From the NCBI RefSeq assembly GCF_001427825.1, contig NZ_LMGT01000001.1, positions 988,305 to 1,052,304 on the forward strand: 64,000 nucleotides of DNA. The letters are read 5' to 3'. The translations under genes and the position numbers were made by a program. Shown here piece by piece: positions 8,349-15,975 of this stretch. The stretch comes from Brevundimonas sp. Root608. GTDB lineage: Bacteria > Pseudomonadota > Alphaproteobacteria > Caulobacterales > Caulobacteraceae. The notes beneath the pieces were generated by a model, which was not told the origin of the DNA, searched no databases, and worked only from the letters and a program-made list of their open reading frames with translations. The first letter of the stretch is position 1, and every line of letters starts with the position of its first letter.

Positions 8349-8804
8349 ATGACCCGCCCTGTTTCCGACGGCTGCGATCCGGCGCTGTGCCCGACCGACC
8401 TGTGCTGTTTCGGGGAGTGCCAATGCGCCCCCTCGGCGGCCCAGGGCGACCGGCGGCGGCTGATGATGCAGGCGCTCGGGCTCGGCGCGGCCGCGCTGGC
8501 TGTCGCCGGCGTGGCCTTGCCGCTTCTGCCCACGACGCCGTTCGCCCTCGTCTCGGCCTGGGCCTTCGCCCGTTCCTCGCCCCGGCTTGAGGCGTGGCTG
8601 CGGAACCATGATCGACTGGGTCCGCCCCTGAAGGCCTGGGAGCAACGCGGCGCCATCCCGCGCGGGGCCAAGGCCGTCGCCGCGGTGAGCCTCCCCCTGA
8701 GTGGCCTGCTCGTTCATGCGTCAGGGGCCGGCCTCGCCGTCACGGCGTCGGTCGGAGTCGCGCTGGCCTGCGTCGGCGGCTGGATTCTGACGCGCCCGTC
8801 CTGA
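8349..8804 (+). CDS. DUF454 (YbaN-like) membrane protein with a cysteine-rich N-terminus
   Basis: Residues ~37-125 match the DUF454/YbaN family (RRLMMQALGLG, LPLLPTTPFALVSAWAFARSSPRLEAWLRNH), small inner-membrane proteins often found with heme and respiratory genes and of unknown function. The first ~35 residues hold six cysteines (9, 14, 19, 20, 24, 26), unlike ordinary YbaN. GC-rich third codon positions suggest this extension is translated. The alternative start at 8462 would remove it. A FixK-type box lies 41.5 bases upstream, so the mRNA may be leaderless or nearly so. No obvious ribosome-binding site precedes 8349. Confidence 0.8.
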   Translation: MTRPVSDGCDPALCPTDLCCFGECQCAPSAAQGDRRRLMMQALGLGAAALAVAGVALPLLPTTPFALVSAWAFARSSPRLEAWLRNHDRLGPPLKAWEQRGAIPRGAKAVAAVSLPLSGLLVHASGAGLAVTASVGVALACVGGWILTRPS

Positions 8805-8810
8805 CGGAGC

Positions 8811-8824
8811 TTGCGCGCCGACAA
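8811..8824 (-). promoter_or_regulatory. Crp/Fnr box upstream of the decarboxylase-ubiTUV operon
   Basis: The plus strand reads TTGCG-CGCC-GACAA; the complement is TTGTC-GGCG-CGCAA, nearly identical to the norZ box. Its centre is 51.5 bases before the ATG at 8869. The mixed half-sites could accept NnrR, FixK or both. Confidence 0.55.
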
Positions 8825-8868
8825 CGACGCGGCGGCGGCTCTGCACCATCCATCCCGCAGGAGCTACC

Positions 8869-10641
8869 ATGAACCCATCCCCCGCCGCCGTAATCGCCGG
8901 CGCCCTGTTCCCTGGCCCTCGTTCGGAAAACGAGACCTGGGTGCGCGGCGAATTCCAGGCGGTGCTGGATCAATGGTTCGACTGGCGCAAGAGCCTGTTC
9001 GCCGACGATCCCTGCCTCGTCGGGCCCGCGGACCGTCTGTCGCCCCAGCGGCTGGAACGACGCGAGATCCTGTCCCGGGAACTCGCCAATTTGTGCGAGA
9101 CGCTGACGGCCGAGACGCCCACCTACACCCCCCGCTACATCGGCCACATGAAGGCCGAGGTGTCTATGCCGGCGCTGCTGGGCTGGCTGGCGGCCATGCT
9201 GCACAATCCCAACAACACCTCGCGCGAGGCCAGCAAGGTCGGCACGGTGATCGAGGCCGAGGCCATCGCCATGCTGGCGGCCATGGTCGGCTACGACCCG
9301 GCGACCGCGGAGGGCCATTTCACCTCCGGCGGCACGGTGGCCAATTTCGAGGCCGTATGGCGGGCCCGCTACCGCCTCGACCACTGGCTCAGCCTCGGCC
9401 TCTACATTGCTGAAAAGACCGGCGAACCGCTCGACGTCTTCGCCTCGGCCCACATGGGCTGGGACCGGTTCCGCGCGCTGTGGGCCGAGCACGGCCTGAC
9501 CGACGCCGTGCTGCGCCGCTACAGCGCCGCCGTTGGCGTTCCGGCCAACATCTGGCTGCGGATCGGCCGCGCCTCGGGTCGCGACTACCTGGGTCCCGTG
9601 CTGCTGGTCCCGGGCAACAAACACTATTCCTGGTCCAAGGCCGCCAACCTGTTCGGGCTCGGGGAGGAGTCGTTGTGGGCCGTGGACCTCGACTCCGAGG
9701 GACGGCTCGACGTCGACGATCTCGAGAGACTGATCCTTCGGGCGGAGGCCGCGGGCCGGCCGGTGCTGATGGCGGTCGGCGTGGCCGGCACCACCGAGAC
9801 GGGCGAGATCGACCCGATCGACGCCCTGCATGACCGGCTGGAACGCTGGGAAGCCGAGCGTGGCCTGCACATCTGGCGACACGTCGACGCGGCCTACGGC
9901 GGCTTTCTGTGCGCCATCCTCGGCGGGCCGGACGAGGATGTCCTGACCCCGGCCAGCGTCGCCGCGCTGAAAGCGATCGGTCGGGCGGATTCCGTGACCA
10001 TCGACCCGCACAAGCTGGGCTATGTGCCCTACGCCTGCGGCGCCTTCCTGACCCGGGACACGGCCCGCTACGCGGTTTCGGCGTTTGACGCCCCCTATCT
10101 CGACCGGCCGGAACTCGGCGACGGCAAATGGTCGTCGACCCTCGAGGGGTCGCGCTCGGCGGCCGGAGCCGCCGCGGTCTGGCTGAGCGGGCGCACCATG
10201 GGTTTCGGCCCGTCCGGACTGGGCGCGTTGCTCGCCGAGACGGTGCGGACGCGCCGGGCGTTCGAGGCCGCCCTCGGGGCCGCCGTGCCGGAAGTCCGCT
10301 TCCTCGAGCCCGCCGACGCCAACATCGTCTGCTTCTCCGTGGCCCTGACCGGCGAGTCCCTGGCCAGCGCCAACCGTCGAACCACGGCGCTGTTCGACCT
10401 CATCCATCACTCGCCGGAATTCTCGGTCTCCAAGACCACGCTGGGCCCCGACTATGCGGCGGCGGTCGCACGCCATGTCGACGGCTTCGGCGGCGTGGTC
10501 GACGCCCCGGGCATGGTGCTGGTGCGCTGCGTCTTCATGAACCCCTACTGGGCCGCCCCGGAGTTCCGCGCCGCCCTGTTCCCGCCGTTCATCGACCTGG
10601 TCCGGGAGAGCCTCGGCGGCGGTCTCGAGGCGGCGGCGTGA
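8869..10641 (+). CDS. Group II PLP-dependent amino acid decarboxylase, tyrosine-decarboxylase-like
   Basis: The 590-residue protein has the PLP-decarboxylase core: HVDAAYGG with Asp340, and SVTIDPHKLGY with the Schiff-base Lys382. The segment PRYIGHMKAEVSMPALLGW...LHNPNNTS (~88-118) resembles the long tyrosine decarboxylases of Enterococcus type rather than short aromatic decarboxylases. Such enzymes release CO2 from an aromatic amino acid or glutamate; the substrate cannot be read from sequence. AGGAG sits just upstream of the ATG at 8869. Its TGA overlaps the ubiT ATG by one base, so it is the first gene of the anaerobic ubiquinone operon and lies behind a Crp/Fnr box. Why a decarboxylase is coupled to quinone synthesis is not known. 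Confidence 0.85.
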   Translation: MNPSPAAVIAGALFPGPRSENETWVRGEFQAVLDQWFDWRKSLFADDPCLVGPADRLSPQRLERREILSRELANLCETLTAETPTYTPRYIGHMKAEVSMPALLGWLAAMLHNPNNTSREASKVGTVIEAEAIAMLAAMVGYDPATAEGHFTSGGTVANFEAVWRARYRLDHWLSLGLYIAEKTGEPLDVFASAHMGWDRFRALWAEHGLTDAVLRRYSAAVGVPANIWLRIGRASGRDYLGPVLLVPGNKHYSWSKAANLFGLGEESLWAVDLDSEGRLDVDDLERLILRAEAAGRPVLMAVGVAGTTETGEIDPIDALHDRLERWEAERGLHIWRHVDAAYGGFLCAILGGPDEDVLTPASVAALKAIGRADSVTIDPHKLGYVPYACGAFLTRDTARYAVSAFDAPYLDRPELGDGKWSSTLEGSRSAAGAAAVWLSGRTMGFGPSGLGALLAETVRTRRAFEAALGAAVPEVRFLEPADANIVCFSVALTGESLASANRRTTALFDLIHHSPEFSVSKTTLGPDYAAAVARHVDGFGGVVDAPGMVLVRCVFMNPYWAAPEFRAALFPPFIDLVRESLGGGLEAAA

Positions 10642-11192
10642 TGGGTCACGGCGGGACGGGGTGGCGATCACATCTCCCGCGGAGCCCTGTGCCCGGATGG
10701 GGCAAGGCCGCCACCGGCGTACTGATGGCCCTGCGCGGTCCGGTCGAGCGCCTGCTGACCCTCGCCCTGCGCCGGGTGGCGCGCCTCCGGCCTGACGTGT
10801 TCGAACGGCTCGGCGAGGCCGGCGACGTGGTCTTCATCGTCGCCCCCACGGACTTTCCGGTGGCTTTCCGTCTGCGACCCGGCCGCGGATCCGGCGAGGT
10901 CCAGGTGGTCCGCGGCGACGACGAGGCGCTCCACGCCGCCCGGATATCCGGGCCGCTGCTGACCCTTCTGGCGCTGTTCGACGGTCGTTGCGATGCCGAC
11001 TCCGCCTTCTTCTCGAGACGCATCCGCGTCGACGGCGACACGCGGGCGGTGGTCGCCCTGCACAATACGCTGGAGGCCGCGGAACTGACTCTCGCGGACC
11101 TGCTGGGCGTCGCGCCGGCGTTCCGTGACCGGCTGAATGCGGGCCTGGCGGGGGCGCTGGACCGCCTGCGTCCGGCCGGTGCGGAGGCCTGA
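10641..11192 (+). CDS. ubiT: UbiT, SCP2-domain lipid carrier for O2-independent ubiquinone synthesis
   Basis: The 183-residue product has an SCP2 sterol-carrier-type domain (about residues 30-150) like E. coli UbiT/YhbT. UbiT is thought to bind the hydrophobic quinone precursors for UbiU and UbiV. Assignment rests on this domain plus the immediately following ubiU and ubiV, the diagnostic trio. Translation starts at the TGATG overlap with the decarboxylase. The tail is basic and Ala-rich. Confidence 0.85.
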   Translation: MGHGGTGWRSHLPRSPVPGWGKAATGVLMALRGPVERLLTLALRRVARLRPDVFERLGEAGDVVFIVAPTDFPVAFRLRPGRGSGEVQVVRGDDEALHAARISGPLLTLLALFDGRCDADSAFFSRRIRVDGDTRAVVALHNTLEAAELTLADLLGVAPAFRDRLNAGLAGALDRLRPAGAEA

Positions 11193-11193
11193 G

Positions 11194-12186
11194 ATGGGAT
11201 CGATCGAACTGGTCTGTCCGGCGGGGTCTCCCGCCATGCTGAGGGCGGCGGTCGAGGCCGGCGCCGACAGCGTCTATTGCGGTCTGCGGGACGACACCAA
11301 TGCGCGGAATTTCCCGGGCCTGAACTTCTCGCCGGCCGAGCTGACGGACAGCGTCGCCTGGGCTCATGATCGCGGCGCGAAGGTTCTGCTGGCGGTCAAC
11401 ACCTTCGCCCGGGCCGGCGCCGGCGACCGCTGGCGCGCCTCGGTCGACGCCGCGGCGGGCACCGGCGTCGACGCCGTCATCGTCGCCGACCTGGGCGTTC
11501 TGGCGCACGCGCGCGAAGCCCACCCGGACCTGCGCCTGCACCTGTCGGTCCAGGCCGCCGCGGGCTCGCCCGAGGCCATCGCCTTCTACGCCGAGGCCTA
11601 TGGGGTGAAACGGGTGGTGCTGCCGCGCGTCCTCAGCGTCGAGGAGATCGCCGCCCTGATGCGGGAGATCACGGTGGAGACGGAAGCCTTCGTCTTCGGC
11701 GGCCTGTGCGTCATGGCCGAGGGGCGCTGCGCCCTGTCCTCCTACGTCACCGGCCGATCGCCCAACCTCAGCGGGGTCTGCTCGCCGCCCGAGTCGGTCA
11801 CCTACACCGAGGAGGAGGGGGCTCTGGTGTCGCGCCTCGGGGGGTTGGCACTGGACCGGTATGCGCCCGGCGAGCCGGCGGGCTATCCGACCCTGTGCAA
11901 GGGCCGGTTCGACGTGGACGGCGGCCTGTCCTACCTGTTCGAGGACCCGGTCAGTCTGAACGCCATGAGCCTGCTGGCCGCCCTGCGCCGCGCCGGCGTC
12001 ACGGCGGTCAAGATCGAGGGCCGACAGCGTGGCAAGGCCTATGTGGCGCGGGTCGCCTCCGCCTTCCGCGGCGCCATCGACGCCCTCGACGAGGGCGCCG
12101 ATCCGACGCCGTTCGAGAGCCTGCTGACCGATCTCGCCGAGGGCGGCCGCGAGACCGCCGGCGCCTACCGGAAGACCTGGCGATGA
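11194..12186 (+). CDS. ubiU: UbiU, O2-independent ubiquinone hydroxylation protein (U32 family)
   Basis: The product has 330 residues, as in E. coli UbiU, and begins IELVCPAGSP like other U32 proteins. The four 4Fe-4S cysteines known in UbiU are present at nearly the same positions: Cys172, Cys179, Cys196 and Cys235 (GGLCVMAEGRC, SGVCSPPE, TLCKGRF). With UbiV it forms the complex needed to hydroxylate the ubiquinone ring without oxygen. GGAGG precedes the ATG at 11194. The ATG of ubiV overlaps its stop. Confidence 0.95.
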   Translation: MGSIELVCPAGSPAMLRAAVEAGADSVYCGLRDDTNARNFPGLNFSPAELTDSVAWAHDRGAKVLLAVNTFARAGAGDRWRASVDAAAGTGVDAVIVADLGVLAHAREAHPDLRLHLSVQAAAGSPEAIAFYAEAYGVKRVVLPRVLSVEEIAALMREITVETEAFVFGGLCVMAEGRCALSSYVTGRSPNLSGVCSPPESVTYTEEEGALVSRLGGLALDRYAPGEPAGYPTLCKGRFDVDGGLSYLFEDPVSLNAMSLLAALRRAGVTAVKIEGRQRGKAYVARVASAFRGAIDALDEGADPTPFESLLTDLAEGGRETAGAYRKTWR

Positions 12187-13088
12187 TGGATCCAATTCAG
12201 CTGACTCTCGGACCTCTGCTGTTCAACTGGGCGCCCGACCGCATCCGCGACTTCTATGCGCGGATCGCCGATGAGGCCTCGGTCGACCGGGTCTATCTGG
12301 GCGAGGTGGTGTGCGGAAAGCGCGCGCCGCTCGTCGACGCCGCCCTGGCCGACGCCGCCGACCGGCTGACGCAGGCGGGCAAGACGGTGGTCTGGTCCAC
12401 CTTGGGGCTGCCGGCCCTGAAGCGCGACCGCAAGGCCATCGCCGCCCTGTCGGCCGAACAGGAGATGCTGGTCGAGATCAACGACATCTCCGGCCTGCGG
12501 GGCCGGACCGGGCCGTTCGTGGCCGGACCCCTGCTCAACATCTACAACGAGGGGGCCGCGCGCGAACTGATGGCGCGCGGCTGCGTCCGGCTTTGCGCCA
12601 ATATCGAGCTGTCGCTCGAGGCCGTTTCGGCGATCGCCGCGGCCTGCCCCGGGCTGGAGATCGAGCTGTTCGCGTTCGGACGGCTGCCGCTGGCCTTGTC
12701 GGGGCGCTGCTACCACGCCCGCCACCACGGCCTGCACAAGGACGCCTGTCAGTTCATCTGCGACCGCGACCCCGACGGACTGGCGCTCAGCACTCTGGAC
12801 GGGCGCGAATTCCTGGCCGTCAACGGCGTCCAGACCCTGTCGCACGGCGTCCAGCTGATCGACGCGGCGCCGGCGACGCTCAGGGCGGCCGGGGTCAGGG
12901 CCCTGCGCCTGTCGCCCCACACATCCGACATGGTCGCCGTGGCGGCGGCGTTGCGCGACCGGGCGGACGGCCGGATCGAGGGGGCCGAGCTCGCCGCGCG
13001 GGTGAGGGCGTCGGGCCCGCCCGGCGCGCTCGTCGGCGGCTACCTCCGCGGCGAGGCGGGCCTCGGTTCAATCGAAGCGTCGTCATGA
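12183..13088 (+). CDS. ubiV: UbiV, O2-independent ubiquinone hydroxylation protein (U32 family)
   Basis: This is a 301-residue U32 protein with the UbiV cysteine set Cys44 (EVVCGKR), Cys176, Cys189 and Cys193 (SGRCYHAR, KDACQFIC) that holds a 4Fe-4S cluster in E. coli. It partners UbiU. Two tandem ATG codons (12183 and 12186) overlap the ubiU stop; either may be used. The next gene starts within its last four bases. Confidence 0.95.
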   Translation: MMDPIQLTLGPLLFNWAPDRIRDFYARIADEASVDRVYLGEVVCGKRAPLVDAALADAADRLTQAGKTVVWSTLGLPALKRDRKAIAALSAEQEMLVEINDISGLRGRTGPFVAGPLLNIYNEGAARELMARGCVRLCANIELSLEAVSAIAAACPGLEIELFAFGRLPLALSGRCYHARHHGLHKDACQFICDRDPDGLALSTLDGREFLAVNGVQTLSHGVQLIDAAPATLRAAGVRALRLSPHTSDMVAVAAALRDRADGRIEGAELAARVRASGPPGALVGGYLRGEAGLGSIEASS

Positions 13089-13420
13089 GAGAGCGGAAAC
13101 TGGCTACCCTCCGGACCGAGCTGGACGCGCTGGACCGCCAGATGGTCAAGGCGTTGGCGCGGCGGCAGCGCGTCGTCGAGGCGATCGCCCGCCTGAAGGG
13201 CGACCCGGACAAGGTGCGCGATCCGACGCGGATCGAGGCGGTGCTGGCGAATGTGCTGCGGGCGGCCGACCTGGCCGGCCTGTCCCCCGCCATCGCCGAA
13301 CCCGTCTGGCGTCTGCTGGTCGACCGCTGCGCCGATCACGAGGCGGCCTGGCTGCAAGCCCGGGCCGAGCCGCCGCGCGACAGCTGCTGCGGCTGTCAGG
13401 AGGATTCCGCCGTTCGCTGA
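13085..13420 (+). CDS. AroQ-fold chorismate mutase / isochorismate pyruvate-lyase-like protein
   Basis: The 111-residue protein is all-helical and matches the AroQ fold: LRTELDALDRQMVKALARRQRVVEAIARLK, then RDPTRIEAVL and a final helix to about residue 95. The catalytic Arg and Lys of helix 1 can be recognised, but the Glu that follows the conserved Arg in E. coli chorismate mutase is Ile here (TRIEAVL). That region resembles PchB-type isochorismate pyruvate lyase (ERVAAML). The tail DSCCGCQED is cysteine-rich and unusual. It overlaps ubiV by four bases. A role in supplying the aromatic ring precursor for ubiquinone is my inference; ordinary phenylalanine/tyrosine synthesis is the alternative. 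Confidence 0.8.
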   Translation: MRERKLATLRTELDALDRQMVKALARRQRVVEAIARLKGDPDKVRDPTRIEAVLANVLRAADLAGLSPAIAEPVWRLLVDRCADHEAAWLQARAEPPRDSCCGCQEDSAVR

Positions 13421-13480
13421 GACCGGCCTTTGCCGGCGAAGGCCCTGGGCGCATCACCGTACAATTGCGGAGCCGGGCCG

Positions 13481-13494
13481 TTGCGTCAGCGCAA
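13481..13494 (+). promoter_or_regulatory. FixK-type box upstream of the TonB-dependent receptor
   Basis: TTGCG-TCAG-CGCAA is a perfect dyad identical base for base to the box upstream of ccoN. Its centre is 81.5 bases before the receptor ATG. Confidence 0.65.
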
Positions 13495-13568
13495 GGAGGC
13501 CGGAGGGGAGGGGGCCCAATTGGGCGCACGGTCCGATCCGGGCCGAACGCCCTTTTTCCGGTTTCGCC

Positions 13569-15629
13569 ATGCTCCTCTCCACCGTCTCCGCCGCCGCCCT
13601 CATGCTTACAGCCGCGGCGCCTCAGGAGCCTTCGCACCTCGTCCATCTGGCGGCCGCGGACGAACCGGTGGCGATCGCCGACGTGGTGGTCACCGGGCGG
13701 CGCGATCCGATGGACCCGGCGGTCGCCGCCCGCGCCCGCGCCGCCGCGCAGGAAACGCCCGGCGCGGTCGCCGTGGTCAGCCGTGAGCAGTACGCGGACC
13801 ATCTGGCCCTGCACCTCGGCGACGCCCTGCACGCGGTGCCCGGCGTCTTCGCCGAGAAGCGCTGGGGCGAGGAGGTTCGCCTGTCTATCCGCGGTTCCGG
13901 CGTGGGCAACTCGTCCCACAACCGCGGCGTGGTGCTGGCCCAGGACGGGGTGCCGTTCAACCAGGCCGACGGCTTCGGCGACTTCCAGGAGGTCGATCTG
14001 CTCAGCGCCCGCTACATCGAAGTGTTCAAGGGCGGCAACGCCATCCGCTTCGGCGGCGCGACCATGGGCGGGGCCATCCAGCTCAACACCCCGACCGGCC
14101 GCACCGCGCCGGCCCGCCACGAACTGAGGCTGGAAGCAGGTTCGTTCGAAACCTGGCGCGGCCACGGCGAGATCGCGCGCCAGTGGGGCGACACGGATCT
14201 GTGGGCCGGCGTCACGGTGCTCGGCGCCGACGGTTGGCGGGATCATTCCGCCCAGGCGTCGCAGCGGCTCAGCCTGAACCTGGGCCACAGCTTCGGCGAG
14301 GACCGCGAAATCCGGATGCTGGTCAGCGCCGCCGACATCGAGAACGAGATTCCCGGCGCCCTGACCCTGACGCAGGCGCTGAACGACCCGACCGCCGCCG
14401 CCGCCGCCAATGTCGCGCGGGACTATCGTCGCGACATGACATCGCTGCGCGGCTCGATCCTGACCCACTGGCGCCTGGACGGGGCCTGGACGTTCGAGGG
14501 CGGCGTCTATGCCGCGGTCAAGGATCTGGATCACCCCATTTCGGTGGTCATTGACCAGCAGAGCCGCAACATCGGCGCCTTCGGCCGCTTCGACTGGACC
14601 GGAACCTTCGGCGGACGAAACGCCGACCTGTTCGTCGGCGCCTGGCTGCGCGACGGTCGGCTGGACGGCCTGACCTTCCAGAACAACGCGGGAGAGCGTG
14701 GTGTCCGGACCGGCGACAACACCCAGCGCGCCACGGCCGCGGACATCTTCGCCGAGGGCCGGCTGTTCGTCACCGACCGACTGGCGCTGGTCGCCGGGGG
14801 AAGCTGGGGCCAGGCGACGCGCGACTATGTCGACCAAGTCAATCCCGTACGCAGCGCCTCGAAGGATTTCGACTGGTTCGCCCCCCGGGTCGGGCTTTTG
14901 TGGGAGGATGACGGCGGCCGGCAGCTATTCGCCAACCTGACCCGCTCGGTCGAGCCGCCGCATTTCTCCGCCTTAGTGCAGGCGCCGTATCCTGACTTCG
15001 TGCCGGTCGAGGCCCAGGAGGCCTGGACCATCGAAGTCGGCGCGCGGGGGCGGAAGGGCCCGCTGTCATGGGACGTGGCCCTCTACCGCATGGCGGTCGA
15101 GAACGAACTGCTGACCTTCCTGACCGCGCCGGACATCCCGGCCGCCACCTTCAACGCCGGCGATACGGTGCACCAGGGCCTTGAGGCCGGGCTGGACTGG
15201 ACGATCTGGCGGGACGGAGCGCGGCGGCTGAAACTGCACCAGACCTGGGCCTGGACCGATCTGCGTTTCGATGGCGATCCCCATTACGGCGACGGCGGCC
15301 TGCCGGTCGTCCCGGAACACCATTACCATGCCGAGTTGAGCTACGACGCCGGCCGCTGGTCGGTTGCGCCTTCGGTGCAGTGGTCGCCGAAGGACAGCTG
15401 GGTCGATTACGCCAACACCCTGAAGTCGCCGGGCTACGCCGTCTGGTCGCTGAACGCCACGTTCGCCGTCGCACCCGGACTCAAGCTGTTCTTGGACGCC
15501 CGAAACCTGACGGACGAGCGCTATATCGCCAACGCCAGCGCCGTCACTGACGCCCGCGTCGCCTCCAGCGCGGTCTTCTGGCCGGGCGAGGGGCGCAGCG
15601 GTTTCGTCGGGCTCCGCGGCAGTTTCTGA
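13569..15629 (+). CDS. TonB-dependent outer-membrane receptor
   Basis: The 686-residue protein has a signal peptide (MLLSTVSAAALMLTAAAP), a TonB-box-like VADVVVTGRR stretch near residue 38, a plug domain (LSIRGSGVGNSSHNRGVVLAQDGVPFNQADG, ~95-130) and a 22-strand barrel ending in Phe (VGLRGSF). Substrate is unknown; the plug resembles iron-dicitrate and copper receptors. A FixK-type box lies upstream and nirK lies downstream, so supply of copper or iron to the respiratory enzymes is plausible, but this is inference. Confidence 0.88.
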   Translation: MLLSTVSAAALMLTAAAPQEPSHLVHLAAADEPVAIADVVVTGRRDPMDPAVAARARAAAQETPGAVAVVSREQYADHLALHLGDALHAVPGVFAEKRWGEEVRLSIRGSGVGNSSHNRGVVLAQDGVPFNQADGFGDFQEVDLLSARYIEVFKGGNAIRFGGATMGGAIQLNTPTGRTAPARHELRLEAGSFETWRGHGEIARQWGDTDLWAGVTVLGADGWRDHSAQASQRLSLNLGHSFGEDREIRMLVSAADIENEIPGALTLTQALNDPTAAAAANVARDYRRDMTSLRGSILTHWRLDGAWTFEGGVYAAVKDLDHPISVVIDQQSRNIGAFGRFDWTGTFGGRNADLFVGAWLRDGRLDGLTFQNNAGERGVRTGDNTQRATAADIFAEGRLFVTDRLALVAGGSWGQATRDYVDQVNPVRSASKDFDWFAPRVGLLWEDDGGRQLFANLTRSVEPPHFSALVQAPYPDFVPVEAQEAWTIEVGARGRKGPLSWDVALYRMAVENELLTFLTAPDIPAATFNAGDTVHQGLEAGLDWTIWRDGARRLKLHQTWAWTDLRFDGDPHYGDGGLPVVPEHHYHAELSYDAGRWSVAPSVQWSPKDSWVDYANTLKSPGYAVWSLNATFAVAPGLKLFLDARNLTDERYIANASAVTDARVASSAVFWPGEGRSGFVGLRGSF

Positions 15630-15688
15630 ATAATCGATCCAGCCTCCCGGATTCCGCCCGGCCAGGGCTGAGGGCGGATCGAGAGATT

Positions 15689-15722
15689 TTCAACCCGCAG
15701 GGCGCCCGCCCTGCGGGTTGAA
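15689..15722. terminator. Perfect 16-bp inverted repeat after the TonB receptor
   Basis: TTCAACCCGCAGGGCG and its exact complement are separated by two bases. It could end the receptor transcript, but no T-run follows on the plus strand, so intrinsic termination is uncertain. Confidence 0.5.
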
Positions 15723-15748
15723 CTGCCTGGATCGGCCCGGGCGACCCT

Positions 15749-15768
15749 CCGTATGAACCCTTAGGGAG
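15749..15768 (+). promoter_or_regulatory. CCGGT/CCTAGG-type motif, copy D (nirK upstream)
   Basis: CCGTATGAACCCTTAGGGAG matches copy B at 13 of 20 positions in the same register. It is over 200 bases before the nirK start, far for direct activation. Proposed, weak. Confidence 0.35.
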
Positions 15769-15895
15769 TGATGCGAAGGCTCAAGCGTCGCCTCCCCAAG
15801 TGTTATGTAACCTACTGTAATTGCTTATATGTCAGACCTGTCAGGAGGATTTCCTGCGACCCCCGCGCGGCCGCCGGTCGCAGGCCCTCGGAACG

Positions 15896-15909
15896 TTGTT
15901 CCGGCACAA
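15896..15909 (+). promoter_or_regulatory. NnrR-type Crp/Fnr box upstream of nirK
   Basis: TTGTT-CCGG-CACAA is a TTGT-N6-ACAA dyad like the norZ box. Its centre is 73.5 bases before the preferred nirK ATG, predicting a start near 15944. Confidence 0.65.
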
Positions 15910-15975
15910 AGTCGCCCCTCCGGACGGCTCCTAGACCACCTCCATTGGGGCCACAGAGAGCCCCGGGGAATGACC

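Larger units (their letters stand above)
15630..15975. other. 346-bp non-coding region upstream of nirK
   Basis: This stretch holds a perfect inverted repeat (15689-15722), a CCGGT/CCTAGG-type motif (15749-15768), an AT-rich segment around 15795-15835 that could hold a promoter, and an NnrR-type box (15896-15909). I see no gene in it. Confidence 0.7.

Noticed and set aside
15689..15722. Start of a CRISPR array or transposon end
   Set aside because: A single perfect inverted repeat with no further copies, spacers or transposase nearby; a hairpin is the simpler reading.
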